Assembly (NCBI RefSeq): GCF_900091455.1
Contig: NZ_LT607412.1
Location: 6,138,001-6,202,000, forward strand
Direction: 5' to 3'
Length of the DNA: 64,000 bases
DNA from: Micromonospora coriariae
GTDB taxonomy: Bacteria; Actinomycetota; Actinomycetes; Mycobacteriales; Micromonosporaceae
Below are positions 1 through 7,055 of this stretch, in pieces. The notes under the pieces are model-generated. The model had not been told where the DNA came from, searched no databases, and saw only the letters and a program-made list of their open reading frames with translations. Each line of letters starts with the position of its first letter. Position 1 is the first letter of the stretch. The position numbers were made by a program, and so were the translations under genes.

Positions 1-521
1 AGACGACCATGGACAACCTCCTGACCGCCGCCGAGCGGGCCGGCGTCGGGCACGCCGTGATCCTCTCGATCGTGGGCGTCGACCTGGTCCCCGACCTGGC
101 GTACTACCGCGCCAAGGTCCTCCAGGAGGACATCCTCAAGGCCGGTCCCGTCCCCTACTCGATCGTCCGCGCCACCCAGTTCTTCGAGTTCATCGGCGCG
201 GTCATGTCCTGGACCGCCGACGAGAACACCGTCCGCCTGCCCAGCAGTGCGCTACAGCCGATGGCGGCGGCCGACGTCGCCCAGGCCGTCGCCGACGTCA
301 GCGCGGGCGTTCCCCTGCAGGGCATCCGCAACGTCGCCGGCCCCGACGTCTTCCCGCTCGACGAGCTGGGCCGGATCACCCTCGCCGCCCAGGGCGACCA
401 GCGCACCGTCACCACCGACGACAGCGCCGGGATGTTCGCGGCGACGCCCAGCGGTGTGCTGATCGCCCCCCAGGACGCCGTGATCGCGCCCACCTCCTAC
501 CGCGACTGGCTCGCCCGCTGA
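1..521 (+). CDS. NmrA-like NAD(P)-binding protein (3' part)
   Basis: This is the C-terminal part of an atypical short-chain dehydrogenase of the NmrA/NAD(P)H-binding type. The frame is open to base 1, so the nucleotide-binding N-terminus lies outside the window; the ATG at 9 is internal. What remains shows the family layout: a strand ending in VILSIVGVD, the YYRAK segment that carries the Tyr/Lys pair of this fold, then the SIVRATQFFEF substrate-side segment and a C-terminal half rich in small residues. Such proteins usually reduce quinones or sense NADP redox state. It ends 70 bp before the convergent SpaB-C-like gene. The substrate cannot be told. Confidence 0.7.
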   Translation, partial: TTMDNLLTAAERAGVGHAVILSIVGVDLVPDLAYYRAKVLQEDILKAGPVPYSIVRATQFFEFIGAVMSWTADENTVRLPSSALQPMAAADVAQAVADVSAGVPLQGIRNVAGPDVFPLDELGRITLAAQGDQRTVTTDDSAGMFAATPSGVLIAPQDAVIAPTSYRDWLAR

Positions 522-592
522 CCCTGGCGAGCAGGGGTGGTGTCCGGCGTCGGGACGATCGGTCGCCCGACGCCGGTCGGCCGTGTGCCTGC

Positions 593-1387
593 TCAGCGCT
601 TCGGGCGGACCGCCCCGGGATGCAGGACGCTCAGGTGTGACCGGGTTGAGTGGCGCGGGCCGGTCCGGCGCCGCGACAGCGTACGGATCAGGTCGGCGTG
701 CACCCGCTGCTCGTCACGGGGGCTGAGCCCGAGCTGGTTGTGCAGCAGGTGGACCAGGTCGAACGTCATCGCGCCGTCGTACCCCGGGGTGCCGCGGCAC
801 GCGTCCAACAGACGCGACCAGCACGTCAGCGGATGGCGTTCGGTGGCCAGCGCGGCGGAGATCCGCTGCCAGCGAGCGCCCGGCAGTACGGTCAGGCCCA
901 CGGACGTGGTGGGCTCGGCCCCGTTCCGCACTGCGGGACAGCTGCGCACGGCCGCCACCATGGCGAGGTCGACGGCTGCGGCGAGCCGGGCCTGGCGGCC
1001 AGGGGTCATTCCGATCAGATCGACCGCCACGCCGACCAGTCGTGGATCGCGGGCCGGCGGAGCGCTCAGGTGCGGGGCGTGCACCGGCCCCTCCGCGCCG
1101 ACCGCCGCACACAGCCCGGCCAGTCGGGCGGCCAGCAGTCGCGGCGCGCGTCCCAGCAGGTGAAGGTTGACCACGCGGGACGACTGTCGGGTGAATGACC
1201 AGCCGGACAGTTCGCCGGTGGCCTGGAGATCACGCAACAGTGGACTGACACCGCGGGTGAGGAACGCGTCGGCCACCGCGGCGCGGGGCGGCAAAAGGCA
1301 CTGGAATGCGTGCCATTGCTCCGACTCGTTCAGCGCTCCCTCCACATTTACCGGATTGTCCAGATAGGATCGGTATTGAACGGTCAT
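593..1387 (-). CDS. SpaB C-terminal-like (thiopeptide-type bacteriocin biosynthesis) protein
   Basis: A protein of 264 residues resembling the stand-alone C-terminal domain of lantibiotic dehydratases (SpaB_C, thiopeptide-type bacteriocin biosynthesis domain). An N-terminal WHAFQCLLPP strand is followed by a long helix (LLRDLQATGELSGW), a FTR segment where the family has F-x-R-Y, and a C-terminal helix with HLLHNQLGLSPRDEQR, which matches the family's closing H-x-x-NRLG-x-x-x-x-E pattern. Relatives act in RiPP maturation as glutamate-elimination or cyclase domains. No precursor peptide or partner glutamylation domain is seen nearby, so the role is open. The ATG at 1387 is preferred because GGGGGA lies 8 bases upstream; a TTG at 1402 is possible. 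It is divergent from the LAL regulator. Confidence 0.5.
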   Translation of the reverse strand: MTVQYRSYLDNPVNVEGALNESEQWHAFQCLLPPRAAVADAFLTRGVSPLLRDLQATGELSGWSFTRQSSRVVNLHLLGRAPRLLAARLAGLCAAVGAEGPVHAPHLSAPPARDPRLVGVAVDLIGMTPGRQARLAAAVDLAMVAAVRSCPAVRNGAEPTTSVGLTVLPGARWQRISAALATERHPLTCWSRLLDACRGTPGYDGAMTFDLVHLLHNQLGLSPRDEQRVHADLIRTLSRRRTGPRHSTRSHLSVLHPGAVRPKR

Positions 1388-1446
1388 CCGAAGTCCCCCC
1401 AAGGCGTCGCACCGCCGGGGTCGACATTAAGCGACGGCGAACGATG

Positions 1447-1474
1447 CGACAGTAGGGGAAACCCCACATTGTCG
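1447..1474. promoter_or_regulatory. nested dyad upstream of the SpaB-C-like gene
   Basis: The sequence has an outer CGACA/TGTCG pair and an inner GGGG-AAA-CCCC pair, forming a nested inverted repeat 60 bp upstream of the minus-strand gene. It could be an operator or a hairpin in the leader. It lies in the 465-bp gap between the SpaB-C-like gene and the LAL regulator. That gap also holds a relatively AT-rich stretch (about 1505-1560) suited to divergent promoters; no gene is seen in it. Confidence 0.35.
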
Positions 1475-1852
1475 TGAACCCAACGCAACGGCCGGTACGC
1501 GCTGCGTCAAGAACAAAGCCGACTATTTCGGTTTTTGGGTGTCAACATTTGCTCTCTTCGGCGATAGGACCAACCGGTCGCGTGATCGCCGTTCTTGGCT
1601 TGCCACCCTAGAGTTGCATCTGCCGCTCGCCCGAGCGCCGGCAATTGGCACCGCTGGTGTCGGGCACGCCGAGAGGCCCGAACGGGACACATCCTGGGGG
1701 TGGCAGTTGAAGCTGGACCGAAGCTCGCCGCATCGTCGCGGACGACCAGGCCGCCCGGCCGTCGTCGCACCGCACGACGCGCGTCCGACCGCGTCCACGC
1801 GACGGCTCACCTCGGCGGTCGGCGCCGTGCGAGCGATCGTCGTGGGCCACCG

Positions 1853-4630
1853 ATGAACACCAGTGAGGAGGACCTCGCCCCGGCAGCGTCGGGCGACCCT
1901 CTCGAGCCCCTGGTCGGCCGCAACTGCGCGCTCGACCTGTTCGACCGGGCTCTGACGGGTGTCCGCGACGGCCAGCCAACGATGATCGAGTTCGTGGGCG
2001 ACCCCGGCACCGGCAAGACGCGACTGCTGCGCGAGGTCGCCGCGCGGGCCCGACGGGCCGGCGTACCGGTGCTGGCCGCCGCCGGGCGCGACGGTGGCCA
2101 GGTCCAGGGTGCCCTCGCCAGCCTGCTGGACGCGTCGGCGACCCCGCTGCTGTTACTCGTGGACGACCTGCACACCGTCTCGCCCGCGACGGCGGCTCTG
2201 CTGGGCCGGCTCGCGCAGGTGCCGCCCCCCGGTCTGCTGTGGGTCACCGCCTACCGGCCGCGACAGATGCCCTCCTGCGCGACGGCCGCGCTCGCCGCCG
2301 GGATCTATCTGAGCCGCCGGGCGGTCACCCTGAGCCCGCTCGATCCGGCCAGCGTCGCCGCGCTTCTCGGGCTGCCGGAAGGGCGCGCCGCCCGGCGGGT
2401 GCACCTGCTCTCCGGCGGTGTGCCCCGCTACGTGCTGGCCTACCGGCCGGGTGCCCTGGACGGTCCGGTCGCCGCCCTGCGTGGCCTACCCACCGAGCTG
2501 CCCGTCGACGTCACCGGCGCGGTCCAGCTCGACCTGGACGGGCTGACCGACGAGCAACGGCAGATGCTGGAGGTCGTCTCGGTGTGCCCGGGCGGGTTCG
2601 AGCCGGCACTGGCCGGGGCGCTGGCCGGTCGCGGCCCGGAGGTCACCAGCGATCTGCTCGACGCGCTGGTGGCCGCCGACCTGTTGCGTACCGACCCGGC
2701 CGAGGCGTCGACCCTGTCGTTCCGGCACGAGGTGGACCGCACAGTGGTGTACCGCTCGCTCTCCCCCGGCCGGCGACGACGGCTGCACGCCACGGCGGCC
2801 AGCGTCCTGCGCGATGCCGGACATCCGGTGGGTCGGTACGCCGAGCACCTGTCGGCCAGCGGACAGTGCGCCGAACCAGCGACCGCCGACGCGCTGATCG
2901 AGGCCGCGGAGAGCGCGCTGGCGCCCCGACTCGACGCGATCCGCTGGTTGACCAACGTGCAACGGCTGCTGCCGGCCGCCGAGTTCACCGAGCCGCGCCG
3001 CACCCGGCTGGAGTTCGCCATGGCCGATGCGCTTGTCGGTGCCGGCCACCTGCGCCAGGCCCGCACCCTGTTGCAGGAGCTCACCCGCCGCCCGCTCGGC
3101 GACTGCGACCAGCGGCTGCGGGCGCTGGCCGCTCGGGCGCGCGTGGAGCGGCTGCTGGGCCGGCCGTTCGACGCGTACGCGCTGGTGCTGCCGCACCGCG
3201 ACGAGCGGGTCGCGCCGCGCAGCCGCTTCCTGCTGAGCACCGAAGCGGCGATCGCTGGCGTCCTCAGTGGATCGGTGGACGCGGCGGAGCACGCCCGGGG
3301 TTTGGATCTGCTGGCCGCGCAGACCGGTGAGCCGGTCTGCGCCACGACGGCGGCGGTGGTGCAGTCGTTCGTGGCGGCGTACAGCGACTGCGGAATTCCG
3401 GTGCCGGAAACCCTGGACCGGGCATCGTCCGAGGTGGACGCGCTCGCCGACACCGATCTCGCCCAGCACCCGGACCTGCTGGCCCTGCTCGGCTGGGCCG
3501 AGTACTTCCACGAACGGGAACGCTCGGCCCTGCACCACTTCGACCGGGCGCTGGACATCTGTTGCCGCTCCGGTCTGGTGGCGCTGACCCCGTGGCTGCT
3601 GGTCGGCCGGTGCGCCGTGACCGCCCGGTTGGGCAACCTGGAGCGCGCCCGGGTCGAGGGCGAGGACGCCGAGGAGGTGGCCGTCGCCATGGGCGTCGAC
3701 CCTCTGGTGGCGCTGGCGCGCGCGTACCGGGCGATCGCCGTGGCCTGGCGCGGCGGCCCGGCGGCGGCCCGCCAGTTGGCCGACGCCGCCGTGTTGGACG
3801 CCGGCACCCGGCGGGGGAACTGGTACGACGGGGCGAGCCAGCGGGTGGCGGCGCGCCTGCGGTTCCTGGCCGGCGACCGGGCCGGTTCGACGTCGGCGTT
3901 GCTGCGGGCCTGCGGCGGGGACGGGCTCGACCAGGTCGAGCTGACCAATCGGGCGTGCTGGGCCTCGGCGCTGGCCGAGATGGCCCACAAGGCCGGCCGT
4001 CGGGACACGGCGGCGCGCTGGTTGACAGTGGCGGAGCGGTACGCCGAACGGCTGGGGCTACGGGGGCAGAGCGCGCTGACCGGGACCGCCCGGGCCCGGC
4101 TGACCCTGGAGGCCGATCCCCGGCGCGCGGCGGAGCTGGCCGCCGCCGCGGCGGACACCTTCGCGACCCTCGGGTGGCGACTGGAGGAGGCGTCGGCGCG
4201 GCTGGTGCGGGCACGGGCTCTGTGCGAGGCGCGGGAGTGGGCCGCGGCCGAGGTCGAGCTCGCCGAGACGCGCCGCATCGCGGAGCTGGTCGACTCCCCG
4301 CCATTGCGCAGGGCCGTGGCCGGCGAGCAGAGTCGCGCCGCGGGGGCGGCCGGGCGCCTGCCGGATGCGGTCCACGGTGGAGAGCTGACCTTGACGCGCC
4401 GGGAGTGGGACATCGCCCGGCTGGTGGCGGCGGGTGCGAGCAACGCCGAAGCCGCGGACCAGGTGTACGTGACGGTCAAGACGGTGGAGGCGCACCTGAC
4501 ACGCATCTTCCGCAAGACGGGGGTGTCGTCGCGTGCCGGGCTGGCGGCGCTGCTGGTCTCCGGCGGGGTCAACCATCGAGGGTCTGGCGAGGATCGCGGG
4601 TCCGCACGGAGAACCCCATTTGATCAGTGA
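1853..4630 (+). CDS. LAL-family (large ATP-binding LuxR) transcriptional regulator
   Basis: A 925-residue regulator of the LAL type. An N-terminal AAA/STAND ATPase carries Walker A GDPGTGKT at residues 49-56 and Walker B LLLLVDDLH about 45 residues later. A long helical TPR-like middle of some 600 residues follows, then a C-terminal LuxR helix-turn-helix (LTRREWDIARLVAAGASNAE ... TVKTVEAHLTRIFRKTGVSS). Such proteins are commonly pathway-specific activators in actinomycete metabolite clusters. The ATG at 1853 is chosen because the LVGR segment that opens this family follows within 20 residues, although the ribosome site is weak; upstream in-frame sequence lacks any domain. It faces the 18-gene biosynthetic operon and is its best candidate regulator within the window. 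Confidence 0.88.
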   Translation: MNTSEEDLAPAASGDPLEPLVGRNCALDLFDRALTGVRDGQPTMIEFVGDPGTGKTRLLREVAARARRAGVPVLAAAGRDGGQVQGALASLLDASATPLLLLVDDLHTVSPATAALLGRLAQVPPPGLLWVTAYRPRQMPSCATAALAAGIYLSRRAVTLSPLDPASVAALLGLPEGRAARRVHLLSGGVPRYVLAYRPGALDGPVAALRGLPTELPVDVTGAVQLDLDGLTDEQRQMLEVVSVCPGGFEPALAGALAGRGPEVTSDLLDALVAADLLRTDPAEASTLSFRHEVDRTVVYRSLSPGRRRRLHATAASVLRDAGHPVGRYAEHLSASGQCAEPATADALIEAAESALAPRLDAIRWLTNVQRLLPAAEFTEPRRTRLEFAMADALVGAGHLRQARTLLQELTRRPLGDCDQRLRALAARARVERLLGRPFDAYALVLPHRDERVAPRSRFLLSTEAAIAGVLSGSVDAAEHARGLDLLAAQTGEPVCATTAAVVQSFVAAYSDCGIPVPETLDRASSEVDALADTDLAQHPDLLALLGWAEYFHERERSALHHFDRALDICCRSGLVALTPWLLVGRCAVTARLGNLERARVEGEDAEEVAVAMGVDPLVALARAYRAIAVAWRGGPAAARQLADAAVLDAGTRRGNWYDGASQRVAARLRFLAGDRAGSTSALLRACGGDGLDQVELTNRACWASALAEMAHKAGRRDTAARWLTVAERYAERLGLRGQSALTGTARARLTLEADPRRAAELAAAAADTFATLGWRLEEASARLVRARALCEAREWAAAEVELAETRRIAELVDSPPLRRAVAGEQSRAAGAAGRLPDAVHGGELTLTRREWDIARLVAAGASNAEAADQVYVTVKTVEAHLTRIFRKTGVSSRAGLAALLVSGGVNHRGSGEDRGSARRTPFDQ

Positions 4631-4807
4631 TGCCCAGTATCAAACGGAGATGAGGGATAGGCGTCCGGTGGTGAGTGTCGGATATCTCGCCTTCTGCCTG
4701 CCAGAATCTGATATCTTGTCTCCCACCAACGGCCAAACCCGACAGGGCTGACCGGCGGGCCGGAAGCCGCACTGGCTCTCCCGGAGATGCGCAGGAAAGG
4801 CATCGTC

Positions 4808-5353
4808 GTGAGTCAATACATCATCACCATCGTGCCCGTCGAGGACGACGGTGAGGAGATCACCGGCCCCGTGGCGCAGACCGTCGTCCGTCTGGAGACC
4901 GGGAACGGCCACCCGGTCGTGCGGGAGCTCACCGTCCGCGCGCCACAGAGCGCAGGCCTGACCGGCGAGCTGCCGTACGTCGACTTCGACGCCCTGCTGC
5001 GCGCCTTCATCCCGCCGCAGGACCGGGACCGGAGCCGCCCGGTCGGCGACATCCCGCCAGCCGCCTCCCGCCCGGCCGTGACGGTCGGGCCGGTCCCCGC
5101 GACCACCGCCGCCGCGCCCCGCCCGCAGGCGCCCCGACCCGCCCGCCGGGCCGGTGAAGCCGACCGGCTCAGCCGGCTCAAGGCCGGGCGCGCCTACCGC
5201 CGGGCACCCGACCCCGCGGACCTGGAAGCGGTCTACGAGCAGGTCGGCACGATCAGCCGGGTGGCCGAACACTTCGACGTCCCGGTGCACACGGCGCAGG
5301 GCTGGATCAGCCGGATGCGCCGCAAGCACGACACCGAGGTCAACGCCGGCTGA
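4808..5353 (+). CDS. small protein with C-terminal helix-turn-helix, function unknown
   Basis: A 181-residue protein I cannot assign. Residues 1-70 form a compact beta-rich domain (SQYIITIVPVEDD ... LTVRAP ... VDFDALLRAF). Residues 70-115 are a Pro/Ala-rich linker. The last 60 residues resemble a DNA-binding helix-turn-helix (LEAVYEQVGTISRVAEHF, then VPVHTAQGWISRMRRKH), as in resolvase-like or Lsr2-tail domains. The GTG at 4808 is chosen because AGGAAAGG sits 7 bases upstream; the ATG at 4787 has no such site. The upstream gap holds two GATATCT words (4681 and 4710). Its 3' end overlaps the convergent flavin reductase by 14 bp. A regulator of the adjacent operon is possible but unproved. Confidence 0.6.
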   Translation: MSQYIITIVPVEDDGEEITGPVAQTVVRLETGNGHPVVRELTVRAPQSAGLTGELPYVDFDALLRAFIPPQDRDRSRPVGDIPPAASRPAVTVGPVPATTAAAPRPQAPRPARRAGEADRLSRLKAGRAYRRAPDPADLEAVYEQVGTISRVAEHFDVPVHTAQGWISRMRRKHDTEVNAG

Positions 5354-5924
5354 CCCCGGGCTCGGCCGCCCGGTCGGGCACGTCGGCCAGCGCGTTCGCC
5401 ACCGCCGGCGCCGCCCGGTCCAGCCAGAGCTTGATGCCGACCTCCGCCGTGTCGAATTCCCGCTCGAGCACGCACAGACCCGAGGTGGGTACGCACGCAC
5501 CCACCTCGGCCAACAGGGCGCCCAGGTAGGTGTCGACGACGTGCCGGTGACCCGATCGGGCCGCGGTCATCAACGGCACCGCCACCACCCCGGCGAGCGC
5601 GCCCCGGGGCAGCACGTCGACGAAGAGCTTCAACAGACCGCTGTACGCCGCCTTGAACGTGGGACTGGCCACCAGCAGCAGCCCCGGTCGACGTACCGCC
5701 TCCAGTACCTCGTCGAGGGCTTCCGGTCGGCTGCCCTGACCGACCAGCTCGGCCGTCAACTCGGACAGGTCGATCACGGTCGGCGCTCCGACCGGGGTCG
5801 GGCAGGGAGTCAGCCGGGCCCGCAGCGCCGCCGCGGTGGCCAGCGCGACGGTCCGCGTCCGGGAGTGCGGCTTCGGGTTGCCGATCAGCGTGGTCATCGG
5901 CAGTTCCGTGACGGATGACGTCAT
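5340..5924 (-). CDS. NAD(P)H-dependent FMN reductase (SsuE-like)
   Basis: A 194-residue flavodoxin-fold reductase. The phosphate-binding loop GNPKPHSRT lies at residues 15-23, and the SPTFKAAYSGLLKLFVD segment typical of SsuE/MsuE-type flavin reductases follows in the middle. It would supply reduced FMN in the cytoplasm. It is the last gene of the long minus-strand operon, and its ATG overlaps the stop of the LLM monooxygenase by 4 bp. This is the classic arrangement of a two-component flavin monooxygenase. The partner assignment is inferred from context. Confidence 0.85.
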   Translation of the reverse strand: MTSSVTELPMTTLIGNPKPHSRTRTVALATAAALRARLTPCPTPVGAPTVIDLSELTAELVGQGSRPEALDEVLEAVRRPGLLLVASPTFKAAYSGLLKLFVDVLPRGALAGVVAVPLMTAARSGHRHVVDTYLGALLAEVGACVPTSGLCVLEREFDTAEVGIKLWLDRAAPAVANALADVPDRAAEPGVSRR

Positions 5925-7051
5925 CGGCCCACCGCCAGCTCCGGGGTCCGCGCGGCGCCGGCGTCGAGGAGACCGTCGTGCCGCAGCAGCGGCAGCACCC
6001 CCTCACCGAACCAGTACGCCTCCTCCAGGTGCGGCTGCCCGGACAGGATCAGATGCTCGACCCCCGCGGCGTGGTATTCGGCGATCCGCTCCGCGACCTC
6101 CTCGTGGCTGCCGACCAGCGCCGCGCCGGCACCGGGTCGGATCAGCGAGTAGCCCGCCCAGACGTTCGGGTACACCTCCATCCGGGCGTTGCCGCCCGCG
6201 TGCAGCGCCGCCGCCCGCCGCTGCCCCTCGGAGTCGGTACGGGCGAACCGCCGGCGAGCGGCGGTGATGCGCGCCGAGTCGACGCCGGCGAGCAGCCGGT
6301 CCGCCTCGGCCCACGCCTCCCGGGCGGTGTCCCTGGTGATCACGTGCAGTCGACTTCCGGTGTGCAGCGTCCGCCCGGCCTCCGCCGCCAGGTCGCGTGC
6401 CCGGCCCAGCAGCTCCCCGAGCTGGGTCGGTGTCTCACCCCAGGCCAGGTAGACGTCCGCGTGCCGGGCCGCCGCCCGCTGTGCCGCCGGTGAGGACCCG
6501 CCCAGGAACACGGCCGGCGCGGTGACCGGCGGCCGGGCCAGCAACGCGGCCTTCATCCGGTAGTGCTCGCCGGTGTGGTCGACCGGCTGGCCGCCCCAGA
6601 GGCCGCCCAGCACGGTGAGGAACTCCTCCGTTCGGGCGTAGCGGGCGTCGTGGTCGAGCCAGTCGCCGTACCGGCGCTGCTCGTCCGGGTCGCTGCCGGC
6701 CACGATGTTGAGCAGCACCCGGCCGGCGGAGACGCGTTGCAGGGTCGCGGCCATCTGGGCGACAAGCGTGGGTGAGGCGAGCCCCGGCCGCAGCGCGATC
6801 ATGAACTTCAGCCGCTCGGTCTGCGCGGCCAGCGCGGACGCCACCACCCACGGGTCCTCACAGAACAGTCCGGCCGGGGTGAGCACGCTTGTGAACCCCA
6901 GCCGGTCGGCGGCGCGGGCCACCTGGGCCAGATAGCCGATGTCCGGTGCCCGGCGGTTCACCCGGGTCGGCCTCGCGCCGCCGCGGGCCGGCTCCGCCAG
7001 GTCCCGGCCGTCTCCGTGCGACGGCAGGAACCAGTGCAGGTCCAGTGGCAT
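5921..7051 (-). CDS. LLM-class FMNH2-dependent monooxygenase (SsuD-like)
   Basis: A 376-residue luciferase-like TIM-barrel enzyme close in layout to alkanesulfonate monooxygenase SsuD. It starts MPLDLHWFLPSHGDGRD and carries the family segments PDIGYLAQVARAADRLGF, RLKFMIALRPG, RVLLNIVAGSDPDEQRRYGD, VFLGGSSPAAQ and, near the C-terminus, LVGSHEEVAERI. In the family it uses FMNH2 from a separate reductase and O2 to oxidise a substrate. Here the reductase gene follows directly. No sulfonate ABC importer (SsuABC) is present, so a tailoring role in the biosynthetic operon is more likely than sulfur scavenging. It begins 4 bp after the ligase-P450 fusion. Confidence 0.85.
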   Translation of the reverse strand: MPLDLHWFLPSHGDGRDLAEPARGGARPTRVNRRAPDIGYLAQVARAADRLGFTSVLTPAGLFCEDPWVVASALAAQTERLKFMIALRPGLASPTLVAQMAATLQRVSAGRVLLNIVAGSDPDEQRRYGDWLDHDARYARTEEFLTVLGGLWGGQPVDHTGEHYRMKAALLARPPVTAPAVFLGGSSPAAQRAAARHADVYLAWGETPTQLGELLGRARDLAAEAGRTLHTGSRLHVITRDTAREAWAEADRLLAGVDSARITAARRRFARTDSEGQRRAAALHAGGNARMEVYPNVWAGYSLIRPGAGAALVGSHEEVAERIAEYHAAGVEHLILSGQPHLEEAYWFGEGVLPLLRHDGLLDAGAARTPELAVGR

Positions 7052-7055
7052 GGGG

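Noticed and set aside
2440..4572. Long minus-strand frame opposite the LAL regulator
   Set aside because: It is rich in Ser, Arg and Ala with no domain; long antisense frames are a product of high GC at third positions of the real gene.
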